From Lysinibacillus cavernae (GTDB taxonomy: Bacteria > Bacillota > Bacilli > Bacillales_A > Planococcaceae): 64,000 bases of DNA. Every line of letters starts with the position of its first letter. Position 1 is the first letter of the stretch. The notes beneath the pieces were generated by a model, which worked only from the letters and a program-made list of their open reading frames with translations, had not been told where the DNA came from and searched no databases. A program made the position numbers and the translations under genes. The DNA lies in contig NZ_WMEF01000003.1 in NCBI RefSeq assembly GCF_009724685.1, positions 124,001 through 188,000 of the forward strand, in the 5' to 3' direction. Shown here one piece after another: positions 24,288-34,233 of the stretch.

Positions 24288-25628
24288 GTGGAACAGCAAC
24301 AATTAAAACGTGATTTAAAAAATCGCCATGTGCAGCTTATTGCCATCGGTGGAACAATTGGGACCGGTTTATTCTTAGGCTCTGGGAAAGCCATTGCACT
24401 AGCAGGACCGTCTATCATCCTTGCCTATTTAATTGTCGGGATTGCGCTATTTTTTGTTATGCGTGCATTAGGCGAACTATTACTATCCAATGCAGGCTAC
24501 ACATCATTTACGGATTTTGCATCGGAATACATTGGTCCTTGGGCAGGTTATGTGACAGGCTGGACATACTGGTTCTGTTGGATCATGACGGCCATGGCGG
24601 ACATTATCGCGGTGGGAGTTTATGCACAATATTGGTTTGATATCCCACAGTGGATGCCAGCCATTGGTTGCTTAGTATTATTATTACTACTAAATTTATT
24701 AACGGTTAAACTTTTTGGTGAGTTAGAATTTTGGTTTGCCATCATTAAAGTTATTACCATTGTGGCTCTCATCATCATTGGACTTATCATGTTAGTCACA
24801 GGGTTTCAAACAAGCTCTGGTACGGTATCAGTAGAAAATCTTTGGGCACACGGTGGCTTGTTCCCTAATGGATTATACGGCTTTTTAATGGCCTTCCAAA
24901 TGGTCGTTTTTGCTTTTGTTGGTGTGGAATTAGTAGGGGTTTCGGCTGCTGAAACAGCAGATCCTCAAAAAAATATTCCTTCTGCCATTAATAAAATTCC
25001 AGTTCGTATTTTACTGTTTTATGTAGGGGCTTTATTTGTCATTTTATGTATTAATCCTTGGTATGAAATGTCTGCCTCAAGCAGTCCCTTTGTACAAGTC
25101 TTTACATTAGCTGGTATTCCGATTGCTGCTGGTATTATCAATTTTGTTGTGCTCACTTCGGCTGCTTCAGCTGGTAACAGTGGTTTATTCTCAACAAGTC
25201 GGATGCTCTTTAATCTTGGTAACAATAAACAGGCCTCACCGAAGTTTGCAAAACTCAACAAAAATAGTGTTCCAAGTAACGCATTGGTTGTTTCTGCTGT
25301 TGTCGTATCTGCCGGTGCACTGCTAAGTAAGCTAATGCCCGAGAATGCTTTTAGTGTTGTGACAACTGTTAGCGCAATCTGCTTCATATGGGTGTGGAGC
25401 ATTATCGTCATTTCTCACATAATCTATAAACGAAAAAATCGTGCCTTACATGAGGCGTCAAAATTTAAAGCCCCATTGACACCTTTTATCAACTATGTAA
25501 TTCTTGCGTTCTTCGCATTCCTATTAATCGTGATGTTTATTTCTGAAGCTACCCGTACAGCATTATTGTTAACGCCAATTTGGTTTATCGCCTTATTTAT
25601 TATGTATAATTTGAAAAGTAAAAAATGA
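24288..25628 (+). CDS. Amino-acid permease (AAT family), probable glycine/alanine/serine transporter
   Basis: A 446-residue cytoplasmic-membrane permease of the APC superfamily with 12 spans. The AAT-family start RDLKNRHVQLIAIGGTIGTG is followed by LFLGSGKAIALAGPS; FVGVELVGVSAAETADPQKNIP is the conserved mid-protein loop. The GTG at 24288 has GAGGGGG upstream. The frame open back to 24222 runs through the terminator, so the longer start is rejected. The glycine riboswitch in its leader argues that glycine is a substrate, as in CycA-type carriers; D-alanine or serine are possible too. Confidence 0.9.
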   Translation: MEQQQLKRDLKNRHVQLIAIGGTIGTGLFLGSGKAIALAGPSIILAYLIVGIALFFVMRALGELLLSNAGYTSFTDFASEYIGPWAGYVTGWTYWFCWIMTAMADIIAVGVYAQYWFDIPQWMPAIGCLVLLLLLNLLTVKLFGELEFWFAIIKVITIVALIIIGLIMLVTGFQTSSGTVSVENLWAHGGLFPNGLYGFLMAFQMVVFAFVGVELVGVSAAETADPQKNIPSAINKIPVRILLFYVGALFVILCINPWYEMSASSSPFVQVFTLAGIPIAAGIINFVVLTSAASAGNSGLFSTSRMLFNLGNNKQASPKFAKLNKNSVPSNALVVSAVVVSAGALLSKLMPENAFSVVTTVSAICFIWVWSIIVISHIIYKRKNRALHEASKFKAPLTPFINYVILAFFAFLLIVMFISEATRTALLLTPIWFIALFIMYNLKSKK

Positions 25629-25631
25629 TAA

Positions 25632-25668
25632 AAAAGATGACTTCAGACCAATATCTGAAGTCATCTTC
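25632..25668. terminator. Bidirectional terminator between permease and glsA
   Basis: AAGATGACTTCAGA pairs with TCTGAAGTCATCTT around a short loop; A-rich on one side and T-rich on the other. It serves the two convergent genes. Confidence 0.85.
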
Positions 25669-25674
25669 AACTAG

Positions 25675-26640
25675 TTAAAAAATAGACATATCCCATTCAG
25701 TAGCTAAATGCTTCAGCAATTGCACGCCTGCGACACTATTTCCTATTGGATCGATGGCAGGCCCATAAATACCTATACCACAGCCAGCAGGAAACGGTGA
25801 ATTGAAGCCTGCATGCCCTGGAACAGCAGTAAGAATTGCACCTGAAACACCACTTTTAGCAGGCAGGCCGATAAATGCTGCAAATTTACCTGATGCATTG
25901 TACATACCACACGTCACCATCAAAGCCTTTGCTAATTTTGCCACTTGCTTAGGAAATAGCTGCTTCTTTAACAATGGATGATAGCCATCATTGGCGATGA
26001 CTAAGCCAATCATGGCTAAATCTGATACATTGACCTCAATCGCACACTGCTTTAAATAAACCTCAAGTGCTGCCTCTACGGGGCAATCTAGAAAACCAGA
26101 ATCCATTAAATAGTAGGCCAATGCCCGATTTCGATTAGCGGTTTGCCATTCCGATTGAAATACTTCCTCGTTAACATTTACTCTCTTGCCGATGATCTGT
26201 TCTAAAAATTGCAGAATTTTTGTGACCTTCTCGTGTGGTGAATTTCCTGTCAGCATAGAAGACACTGTAATTGCCCCTGCATTAATCATTGGATTAAAAG
26301 GTTTCCCTGGTTGATGGCTTTCTAAGCGAATAATAGAGTTGAAGGTATCCCCTGTCGGTTCGACATCTACTCTTTCTAATACATAAGGCAATCCTCGATC
26401 CATACAGGCTAAAATAAATGTAATGACTTTGGAAACACTTTGAAGCGTAAACAGTTCTTCAGTATCCCCTGCTTTGATGGTGTGACCATCCGATCCAATA
26501 ACAGCAATCGCTAGCTGATTTGGATCTTTTTTAGCCAAAGCAGGGATATAGTTAGCACATTGCCCCTCTTTGGCAGCTGCACGAAACTGTGTTACCCATT
26601 GGGCCATATGGTGATCATAATGATTAGATTGTGTTGACAT
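25675..26640 (-). CDS. glsA: Glutaminase
   Basis: A 321-residue serine-dependent glutaminase (beta-lactamase-like fold) that hydrolyses glutamine to glutamate and ammonia in the cytosol. The catalytic Ser68-x-x-Lys71 is in LQSVSKV. Conserved stretches are PFNPMINAGAI, SGFLDCPVEAALEVYLKQC and the C-terminal FPAGCGIGIYGPAIDPIGNSV. Length is close to B. subtilis GlsA/YbgJ. It starts at ATG with AGGAGAC upstream and is followed by the shared terminator. It is probably its own unit, 86 bp after the amidohydrolase gene. Confidence 0.94.
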   Translation of the reverse strand: MSTQSNHYDHHMAQWVTQFRAAAKEGQCANYIPALAKKDPNQLAIAVIGSDGHTIKAGDTEELFTLQSVSKVITFILACMDRGLPYVLERVDVEPTGDTFNSIIRLESHQPGKPFNPMINAGAITVSSMLTGNSPHEKVTKILQFLEQIIGKRVNVNEEVFQSEWQTANRNRALAYYLMDSGFLDCPVEAALEVYLKQCAIEVNVSDLAMIGLVIANDGYHPLLKKQLFPKQVAKLAKALMVTCGMYNASGKFAAFIGLPAKSGVSGAILTAVPGHAGFNSPFPAGCGIGIYGPAIDPIGNSVAGVQLLKHLATEWDMSIF

Positions 26641-26726
26641 TTCTACTGTCTCCTTTCAAACATGAGGCAAAAACAGAGCCTCCATAGTTGTCCTATGAAG
26701 ACTCTATCTAAACTTTCGCTATCCAC

Positions 26727-28142
26727 TTATAGCTTAGGAGGCTGTGTTCCCTCCGGAATTAACGATACATATGTCTCGCCATCAAGACGTTCTTGCCATT
26801 CTTTTTTAGCTTCCTCAATTAACGCTGGATGATCAAGTAACTCAATCGCTGTACAAGCCATTATCTTGGCGGCTTGTAGCATTCCTTTATGAGCGATTGG
26901 CATGACACCCTGAGAAACGACCTGCCATGTATGCAGTGGTGTCCCTAATGCCATACATACCGTTGTACATTGTACTGTCGGTACATTCCAGCTGACATCT
27001 CCAACATCTGTAGAGCCACCCATGATAAATTCAGGGAGTATATTTGGAACATGATCAGCAATCACTTTTCCTTGTAATTGTTTAACATCTTCTTTACGCA
27101 GACCCACTAATGAAGAGGCTTGTACTTCAGGAGTAAACGTATTGAAAATAGCCTGAGCATATTGTTCATCCTCTATTGTATAGTCTGGCATGCCAATTTC
27201 AAGTATTTGTTTGTACATCACATCATAAAGTGTCTTATTTGTAATCAGATTAGAAGCAGCACCCTCAAATTCGATGTCCAGTGATGTGCCTGTCATAAGC
27301 GTTGCACCCTTTGCGATATTTTCAACGCGCTGATAAATCTCTTGCACTTGTTGCTTTTTAGGTGCTCTTACTAAATATGTTACCTCTGCATATGGTTGTA
27401 CTACATTCGGAGAGGTTCCACCTGAGTTAGTAATCGCATAATGCACACGAGCTTCAGGAATGATATGCTCTCGTAAGTAGTTTACCCCAACATTCATAAG
27501 CTCAACAGCGTCTAAAGCACTTCGTCCAAGATGTGGTGCAGCTGCGGCATGCGCACTTTTTCCAGTAAACTTAAAAGTAGCAGCATAGTTTGCGAGAGAG
27601 CTACAAGTCATCACTGTTGAAAATGCACCTGGATGCCAGGAAATCGCAATATCAACATCTTTGAACAGACCGGCATTCGCCATATAAGCTTTACCAGAAC
27701 CGTTTTCCTCCGCAGGACAGCCGTAATAACGAATCGTTGCAGATTGATGATTTTGCTCTAAAAAATCCTTTACGGCAACAGCGGCTGCGAATGCTCCTGT
27801 TCCTAATAAGTTATGTCCACAGCCATGCCCACTTCCACCATTTTCGAGAGGCTCATGTTGTGTAGCTCCGCCTTTTTGACTCAAACCTGGGAGTGCATCA
27901 TATTCACCTAAGAAAGCAATAACAGGCTTTCCAGAGCCATAAGTTCCAACAAGTGCTGTTTCAAGCTCAGCAACCCCTACCTCTGTTTGAAAACCCTCTT
28001 TTTCTAGCGCCTCTTTCATATACTGCATTGATTTTTTTTCTTTAAAATGAAGTTCAGGCACAGCCCATATAGCATCACTTAATGCTACGCTTACGTCTTG
28101 TTTTGCTTCAATTAATGTAGAAATTTTTTCATGAAAACTCAT
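26727..28142 (-). CDS. M20-family amidohydrolase, AbgB-like (p-aminobenzoyl-glutamate hydrolase)
   Basis: A 471-residue metal-dependent amidohydrolase. Metal-binding stretches are seen in order: FLGEYDALPG, GHGCGHNLLG, GCPAEENGSGKAYM and WHPGAFS, with a dimerisation insert around FKFTGKSAHAAAAPHLGRSALDA. The architecture and lengths match AbgB, which with AbgA cleaves p-aminobenzoyl-glutamate in folate salvage; related enzymes act on other N-acyl amino acids. No abgA is adjacent. It lies about 20 bp after an MFS transporter gene, so substrate uptake and cleavage are probably linked. Confidence 0.88.
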   Translation of the reverse strand: MSFHEKISTLIEAKQDVSVALSDAIWAVPELHFKEKKSMQYMKEALEKEGFQTEVGVAELETALVGTYGSGKPVIAFLGEYDALPGLSQKGGATQHEPLENGGSGHGCGHNLLGTGAFAAAVAVKDFLEQNHQSATIRYYGCPAEENGSGKAYMANAGLFKDVDIAISWHPGAFSTVMTCSSLANYAATFKFTGKSAHAAAAPHLGRSALDAVELMNVGVNYLREHIIPEARVHYAITNSGGTSPNVVQPYAEVTYLVRAPKKQQVQEIYQRVENIAKGATLMTGTSLDIEFEGAASNLITNKTLYDVMYKQILEIGMPDYTIEDEQYAQAIFNTFTPEVQASSLVGLRKEDVKQLQGKVIADHVPNILPEFIMGGSTDVGDVSWNVPTVQCTTVCMALGTPLHTWQVVSQGVMPIAHKGMLQAAKIMACTAIELLDHPALIEEAKKEWQERLDGETYVSLIPEGTQPPKL

Positions 28143-28161
28143 TATTGTCCCCCCAATTTCA

Positions 28162-29385
28162 TTATGCTCTCAACAGTGTTCCTTTTTCGTCGTTTAGCGT
28201 GACAAGCGACACAATACAAATGAGCGCAAACCCTATTAACATCCAAAAGGCCGCATCGAAGGAACCATTAAAAGCATCGACCATAAACCCAATAGCCATC
28301 GGTGTGACAAATCCTGCTAGTTGTCCCCCTGTATTCGCAACGCCCATTGCCGAACCTGTGATAGATGATGGTAATTTCTTTAGTACGATAACAGGTAATA
28401 ATGTAATGACAAACGCTATAAATAGAGAAACAACTGTTTGATAGCCGATAAATAGCGTCACTGTTTTGGCTGTAAACATTAAATACAATAAAATGCCGAT
28501 AACAGCACAGGAGATTGAACCTAACACTTTTTCCATTCCTTTTGGCAGCTTGTCAATAATATAACCGCTACCATACACACCAATAATCGTAGTGATAGCA
28601 GGAATCGTTTGAGCCCATCCAATAGACATTAAATCTAGTCCGCGATTTTTTTGAAGATACGTTGGAATCCAAGAAACCAAGCCCCAGTTCACTGCATAAA
28701 TACAAAAATAAGCAACGATCAAATTCCACATAAGTGGTGTTTTCAATAATTCTTTAAAATTTACCTTGCTCGTGCCACGATCTGTCCCATCTGAATCTGC
28801 TGTTTCCGCTTCCGGAAGTTTAATGTATTTCCAGTATAAAAAGGCAATAATTGCTCCAATCGCCCCAATAATGACAAACATCATACGCCAGCCAATCGTA
28901 CCTAATAAATATGCCGCTAGCAGTGGCACGATGAGTGAGACAATCCCACCGGAAGTAAGCATAATCGACATGGCTCTTCCTCTTTCTTCTTTAGGGAAGA
29001 TTGTTGCAATAATCTTAGAACTTGACGGTTGAAATCCTCCCTCGCCAATGCCAAATAAAAAGCGAATAACAATCATTGCCGTTAAAGACCAAGCAATAGC
29101 TGTTAGACCAGTAAAAATGGACCACACAATAACAGCCATCAGTAGGATTTTTTTTGCTCCAAATTTATCCGCAAGCCAGCCACCTGGTATTTGCATAATG
29201 GCATAGCCTAAAAAGAAAGCGCTTAAAATAATACCCGTTGAAGAGGCATCCAATTGCAAATCGCCCGTAATCGAAACGACTGCATAGTTCATAATGTAGC
29301 GGTCTAAGTTCCCTAAAGACCATCCTAAAAATAATAGTGCAAGGATGACATTTCTAGATTTTTTCGTTATTTCATTTGTTGACAT
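28162..29385 (-). CDS. MFS transporter, anion:cation symporter-like
   Basis: A 407-residue protein with 12 membrane spans. Family motifs are LDRYIMNYAVVSI in span 1, GGWLADKFGAKKILL in the loop after span 2 (MFS motif A) and RFLFGIGEGGFQPSSSKII in span 4, typical of the ACS group that takes up organic acids. It forms an operon with the AbgB-like amidohydrolase, so an acyl-amino-acid or p-aminobenzoyl-glutamate-like compound is a reasonable substrate guess. The leader region 29386-29663 is AT-rich, with direct or inverted TATATA/CGTATAATAA runs and no gene. Confidence 0.85.
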   Translation of the reverse strand: MSTNEITKKSRNVILALLFLGWSLGNLDRYIMNYAVVSITGDLQLDASSTGIILSAFFLGYAIMQIPGGWLADKFGAKKILLMAVIVWSIFTGLTAIAWSLTAMIVIRFLFGIGEGGFQPSSSKIIATIFPKEERGRAMSIMLTSGGIVSLIVPLLAAYLLGTIGWRMMFVIIGAIGAIIAFLYWKYIKLPEAETADSDGTDRGTSKVNFKELLKTPLMWNLIVAYFCIYAVNWGLVSWIPTYLQKNRGLDLMSIGWAQTIPAITTIIGVYGSGYIIDKLPKGMEKVLGSISCAVIGILLYLMFTAKTVTLFIGYQTVVSLFIAFVITLLPVIVLKKLPSSITGSAMGVANTGGQLAGFVTPMAIGFMVDAFNGSFDAAFWMLIGFALICIVSLVTLNDEKGTLLRA

Positions 29386-29663
29386 TCATATCCCTCCCAT
29401 GTATCAGAACCTTTTTCTCATTGCAGTATTGTTTCACTGCTATTGTTGTCCTTTCTGATCTTTGCCCCCTCGCTCAAAACCCCTTTATATACCGACATTT
29501 TCGTTATATATTCGTATAATAATCAAATTTCTATGAAAAGACAATATTTTTTTGAAAATTTTTAATAGATAATCGTCTTTGTAAATGTCTATTATTTACC
29601 TATAAATGCTCACAAAGCACAGATTTATCGATGTTTTTGAAAAAACACCACAACAAAATCCCA

Positions 29664-29708
29664 TAAAAAAATGCCCCATAACCAATCATTGGTATGGGAC
29701 ATTTTTGC
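29664..29708. terminator. Strong bidirectional terminator
   Basis: AAAAATG(T)CCCATACCAAT pairs with ATTGG-TATGGG-CATTTTT; T-rich tails on both strands. It ends the regulator gene transcribed toward it. Confidence 0.85.
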
Positions 29709-29714
29709 AAGTAC

Positions 29715-31016
29715 CTAAACTAGCTGATACATTTTTATTGGTCTTCCACGAGTATATTGCAATTCCTCTCCACAAATTCTCGCTAAATCTACACTACATA
29801 AATCTGCGACGATGCGCTGGGCATTTCTTTCACTCATTTGAAGCTGTGTCGCTAAATCCTTTGTCGTAAAATGCTTCCAGCGCATTTTCTGCACTAGTGC
29901 ATGTATTTTCATGTACGTTTTGATACTAATATTACCTTTTTTGAGTTTTTCTAAAATATCAGGGTCTTCTGCTCGGTAGGAATAAGAAAGTTCTTCTACA
30001 TTCCCAACAGACTCAATAATCGTGCCATCATCTTGAATCATCACAATATCAACCGCTTCATTTTCCTTGGTCTGTCTTAACCCCCGATGAGCATGTAATT
30101 CGGCATTGAATACCGTTTGAGCAAAACCAATGCCTGCCGTCACCTTCGCTTCCATTTCGATCGACAGCTGAACCATTTTTTCCTGTAAAAATTGTATTTG
30201 TCTTTCAATGGCTCCCCTTGTACTAAAAATGGTATATTTTCCGTTGCCCTCTTCAATGAGCGAACCATCAATCTGTTCACAAAGCTGTAGCAGATTTTCC
30301 TTCGTGCGCAATTCTAAATATTGAATGCGATAGCCTTGCTTCATGCGCTCTTTTAATGAATCAAAGTCCTTTATTTCAAGCATGACTGCACCAATTTGTG
30401 TTTCTTTATAGTAGGACGTTTTAATCTTTTCTGTAAAAAGCTGAACTGTATGGTAAATTTCTGTTTTTGTTGGGGAAACCCAATAGGAGGGGACTCCTCG
30501 CTTCTTCAATTCTTCATCAACAGAAGGATAGCAAGTAATCGCAAAATCAATTTTCCCCTCATGCCAAAGACTATAATGGAAATCAAATAACTCTTTTGGA
30601 TCAATCGCCACATCAAATTCCTTTAAATACATGTTATTTACATTTTTCTGAATCTCCGCAAGACTTTCTGAAGCCATATGAGAAGGTGATGGTATGATAT
30701 CGATACTGATATTTTCAATAAACTTTTTTTGTTGATAGGACTGTTCTAAAAACCCTCTATAAATGGCCGCCTCCGAAAAAATAATATGCGCCAATTTATC
30801 CTGGGAAACACTCGTTTGACAGGCAATTTTATAGGGGATGTAGCCAGAAAATAGCCAGAAATCTACATCTTGATCATGCGTCTCTATAATATGCCTTGTT
30901 TCAGTTGCCACTCCATAAATATACGGACTAAATTCCATATCCTGCTCAATCTCTCGGGCTAACCCAATAATTCTTTCAACAGATTTGACAGGACCAACAA
31001 CACCTATTTTATACAT
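29715..31016 (-). CDS. Putative transcriptional regulator with C-terminal helix-turn-helix
   Basis: A 433-residue protein of three parts. Residues about 1-180 look like an alpha/beta sensory or receiver-like domain (YKIGVVGPVKSVERIIGLAREI). Residues about 200-330 contain IGAVMLEIKDFDSLKERM and VTAGIGFAQTVFNAELHAHRGL, which recall a degenerate GGDEF/cyclase-like fold. The C-terminal about 360-433 is a winged helix (WKHFTTKDLATQLQMSERNAQRIVADL). It probably senses a ligand and controls the amidohydrolase-MFS operon just downstream, but no operator was identified. I do not recognise a named family. Confidence 0.7.
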   Translation of the reverse strand: MYKIGVVGPVKSVERIIGLAREIEQDMEFSPYIYGVATETRHIIETHDQDVDFWLFSGYIPYKIACQTSVSQDKLAHIIFSEAAIYRGFLEQSYQQKKFIENISIDIIPSPSHMASESLAEIQKNVNNMYLKEFDVAIDPKELFDFHYSLWHEGKIDFAITCYPSVDEELKKRGVPSYWVSPTKTEIYHTVQLFTEKIKTSYYKETQIGAVMLEIKDFDSLKERMKQGYRIQYLELRTKENLLQLCEQIDGSLIEEGNGKYTIFSTRGAIERQIQFLQEKMVQLSIEMEAKVTAGIGFAQTVFNAELHAHRGLRQTKENEAVDIVMIQDDGTIIESVGNVEELSYSYRAEDPDILEKLKKGNISIKTYMKIHALVQKMRWKHFTTKDLATQLQMSERNAQRIVADLCSVDLARICGEELQYTRGRPIKMYQLV

Positions 31017-31135
31017 CTTTCGTTCCTACCTTCTTTGTGAAACTACAATCGTTATGTAAAAAATTTCTTCCTCTGCTGTACATAGTATAGCGGACAACCA
31101 AATTACTAGACAAATAAAAATAGTTTTTTTGTATA

Positions 31136-31168
31136 AAGAAAAGCCCCGAAGAATCATTCGGGGCTTGC
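31136..31168 (-). terminator. Terminator of the first secreted repeat-protein gene
   Basis: AAGCCCCGAA pairs with TTCGGGGCTT around a 7-nt loop and is followed by TTCTTTA on the minus strand. Confidence 0.85.
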
Positions 31169-31179
31169 TTGAAGTATTT

Positions 31180-34053
31180 TTATATATCTGTCGTATACAT
31201 TTTTGTATAAAGTAATTCTAATTTTTTGGAAAGCTTGCTAAAAGCGGTTTGCCAAGCTTTGCGAGCCGTCTCATTGCCATCCACTGCTGGAACGTATAAA
31301 GCATGGACATCCGCAACCTTTTTCAAATCACCTTCAGCTTGAGTTAGCTTCGAATAATTTTTAACGACCTTTTTATCGGCAGCACTCAATGCATCATACG
31401 CTGTACGGATTTTTTTTACTTCTTCCTCTAAGCCATCAATATACTCGCCTTTTACGAGTAAGGAATTAATAGATTCAATTAACGACAAAGCATTTTCATT
31501 CGTTTGTTGTTGCCCTTTTTGCTTGTCAATTATTAATTGTCTAGTCCCTGCATCAATAAGACTTACTTGTTTGGTTGTCAGCTTCTCAAATGCCTTAATG
31601 ACTGTGCTCGGATTATTGCTAAACGATTTGTCATAGGTCTTCATAAAGGACTCTACTTTTTTCACATCAGCTATTGCAGCTTTTAAAATATCATAATTCG
31701 TAATCAATTTTTTATCACTTGAGCTGAGGCTACTATATTGCTTCGAAAGATTATTAATTTTTTCCATCGAAACTGTATAGAGATCATTTGAAACGATTGT
31801 AGCAATTTCATTATTTAGCTGTGTGATATTCGGTGCATTTTCATCGATAATTTGATTATTTAATAAAGCTTCATATTGTTCTTTCGCTAAATGCTGCTGG
31901 TTTGCAGGTAATTTAGCATAAGCTTTTTGCACGGATTCAATTTTTTTACTTTGTTTCGCTGCATCCGTTTCTTCTCTAGCTGTCTGTACTTTTTTATGGA
32001 AGGATTTCACACCTGAAATGTCCTTCTTAGCAGCTGTTAATAAATGATAATTTGTCACATACTTTCTCGCACCCGAAGATAAAGCCTTATACGATTCTGA
32101 CGCTGTATCTACAGAGGATTCTAATTGTTTGAATGTAAATTTAGTGATATCTGCAAATTTGGCAATATCAGCCTTTAATGCCTCAGCAGCAGCTTTATCA
32201 GCGGGTACTTTACCATTACCATCAACTGAAACCTTTGGCGTATTTAGTAAAAACTCATTTGCATTATAAATAAGTGACTGTTGCAATGTCGTAAGCTTAT
32301 TATAATCTTTTAAGGCACTCGTATAGCTTGAATTAAGCTTACTTTCCGTAACACCTGTTGTTACAGATAACTTTTGATAAGCATCCATATCTTTAATCAC
32401 TTTTTCAGCTGTTTTTAAATCCTTTTGAAGCGTAACAAGGGCGTCATATCCAACAATTTGTGCTGCTGAGGCTTTTGTTAAGCTCTTATATTCTTTAATC
32501 ATTCGATTAACATTATTGACATGACTTTGCCATGAACTAGCTGATGGATTGATTGGATAGATACCATCGTCAATATAGCTATCTATATCATGATTTAATG
32601 ACGCAATTTGACTTTCTTCAGCACTTTCCGCCACCGTTAAGCGCTGCAAATACGTATCAGATACTAATTTTAATTGCTTATACGTTAATTTTTCATAGGC
32701 AGAACGAATTGACTTGGCAGCCGTAACTTGCTTATTAGGTGTATTATTTGGTGATAATTTATCAAATGACTTGATAAATTGCTCAACTTTTTTAATATCC
32801 GCTTTGGCTTCCGTTAAAATAGTTTGATTTTGAATAGCGCCTCGGTAATTTTGGGATAGCTTTGCAATATCCGCTTCAATGCTAGTAACTAGCGCTTGTA
32901 GGGCATCCTTATCAGAAGGTACATAGTGTGCGAGAGAATTCTCGTAGGATAGTAAATGAACAATCGCTTGATTTAGTCTTCGTACTTCTGTTATTTCCTT
33001 TAGATCATTTGGCTCATTTAATAGGTTTTTAATGTTCGTATATAAAGTATCATTTACATCTAAGCTACGTTGTAATTGATCAAGCTTATTATACGCATCT
33101 TCTATTTCTTGAATATATTTAGGTCGGTCTTTTTCATTAACGTCCTTTAGTTTATCCACTTTTTCTTCTAATTTACTTACTAGTCCCACATCAGCAAGCG
33201 CTCGCTTCAGGACATCATAATTGGACACATTACCTTTAGCTGGTGCTGATAAAGCTTGATATTTACTTTCTAATTCTGTGACACGTGCCTTGAATGACTC
33301 TACGTCTGTTACATTGTATTTATTGTCGTTTACTAGTAAAGTCTTAATCTCGTTAGTTAACGTATCAGTAGGTTCTTTAGATACTGTAATTGCACCCGAT
33401 AATTTAGATTCCACAAAAGAAAGGCCTACTTTTGCTTTTACTGTGACGCTTATATTCTTGATGCCCTTTTCAATAGCATCCTTTGGTATAGTATATGTGC
33501 TACCAGTGGCTCCCTCAATAATCGTAAAGGAGCTATCCCCTAGTTTATAAAACCATTGATAACTATATGTAATTTGACCACTCTGTAATGTCACGCCTGC
33601 CTTATCCGTTACCGTAGCACCAGCTACTTTCACGGTCTCCCCAGGTGCGACAAAATCAGTAGTAGAATAGCCTTCCAACGTTGGAGCGGTTATCTCAAGG
33701 TCTAACTGATTAATTTTACGTGTTTCACTTTGAAATTTTTTACCGTCAGTTGTAGTTGCCTCCACGAAAATTGTTTTTCCAGCTGCTTCGACAGGTACTT
33801 TTAACGATGAAGATGTAGCACCAGAAATGGGCTTATTCGTAGTAGTGTTCGAACCATCTGCACTATCAATTTTTTCTAAATAATACCATTGATAGGCATT
33901 AACAACTATATTTTCTGGCAATTTATCAACTTTTAATGTTTCATTGACCATATTTTGTCCAGTAATGGTAACCGTTTCTGCTGCACCTGCTACAGTTGGT
34001 ACAATAAGTGCTACAGGAATAGCTGCTGCTGTTAAAAATAATTTCTTGTTCAA
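31180..34053 (-). CDS. Large secreted repeat protein, paralogue A
   Basis: A 957-residue protein with a signal peptide (KKLFLTAAAIPVALIVP, cleavage near VAGAAE). Two Ig-like beta-domains follow (about 25-120 and 125-225, each with a YQWYY/YQWFY core and an SLKVP/TYTIP strand). Then come about six helical repeats of roughly 95-115 residues built on the pattern Y-x-x-L-(S/T)-x-x-x-(K/Q)-x-x-V-x-N-Y-x-x-L-x-x-A-x-x-D. There is no LPXTG, SLH or LysM anchor, so it is either released or held to the wall in another way. No enzyme motif was found. The next gene upstream is a diverged copy. An adhesion or matrix role is only a guess. Confidence 0.75.
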   Translation of the reverse strand: MNKKLFLTAAAIPVALIVPTVAGAAETVTITGQNMVNETLKVDKLPENIVVNAYQWYYLEKIDSADGSNTTTNKPISGATSSSLKVPVEAAGKTIFVEATTTDGKKFQSETRKINQLDLEITAPTLEGYSTTDFVAPGETVKVAGATVTDKAGVTLQSGQITYSYQWFYKLGDSSFTIIEGATGSTYTIPKDAIEKGIKNISVTVKAKVGLSFVESKLSGAITVSKEPTDTLTNEIKTLLVNDNKYNVTDVESFKARVTELESKYQALSAPAKGNVSNYDVLKRALADVGLVSKLEEKVDKLKDVNEKDRPKYIQEIEDAYNKLDQLQRSLDVNDTLYTNIKNLLNEPNDLKEITEVRRLNQAIVHLLSYENSLAHYVPSDKDALQALVTSIEADIAKLSQNYRGAIQNQTILTEAKADIKKVEQFIKSFDKLSPNNTPNKQVTAAKSIRSAYEKLTYKQLKLVSDTYLQRLTVAESAEESQIASLNHDIDSYIDDGIYPINPSASSWQSHVNNVNRMIKEYKSLTKASAAQIVGYDALVTLQKDLKTAEKVIKDMDAYQKLSVTTGVTESKLNSSYTSALKDYNKLTTLQQSLIYNANEFLLNTPKVSVDGNGKVPADKAAAEALKADIAKFADITKFTFKQLESSVDTASESYKALSSGARKYVTNYHLLTAAKKDISGVKSFHKKVQTAREETDAAKQSKKIESVQKAYAKLPANQQHLAKEQYEALLNNQIIDENAPNITQLNNEIATIVSNDLYTVSMEKINNLSKQYSSLSSSDKKLITNYDILKAAIADVKKVESFMKTYDKSFSNNPSTVIKAFEKLTTKQVSLIDAGTRQLIIDKQKGQQQTNENALSLIESINSLLVKGEYIDGLEEEVKKIRTAYDALSAADKKVVKNYSKLTQAEGDLKKVADVHALYVPAVDGNETARKAWQTAFSKLSKKLELLYTKMYTTDI

Positions 34054-34197
34054 ATCGATTTACCTCCTCAATCCTTCTCATGAGTTATATCGGTCCCAAT
34101 GCCATAATTTCCTTTATTCTGCAAAAAGAATTCTAAAAAGTGTATTTTCTCCTCATTTAATATTGAGATGATAATAATAATTTGATTAAATGATAAA

Positions 34198-34228
34198 AAA
34201 TCTAGCAGAGTTTTTCTGCTAGATTCCT
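34198..34228 (-). terminator. Terminator between the two repeat-protein genes
   Basis: AATCTAGCAGA pairs with TCTGCTAGATT around a short loop, followed by TTTTTATC on the minus strand. It shows that the paralogues are separate units. Confidence 0.85.
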
Positions 34229-34233
34229 GTTTA

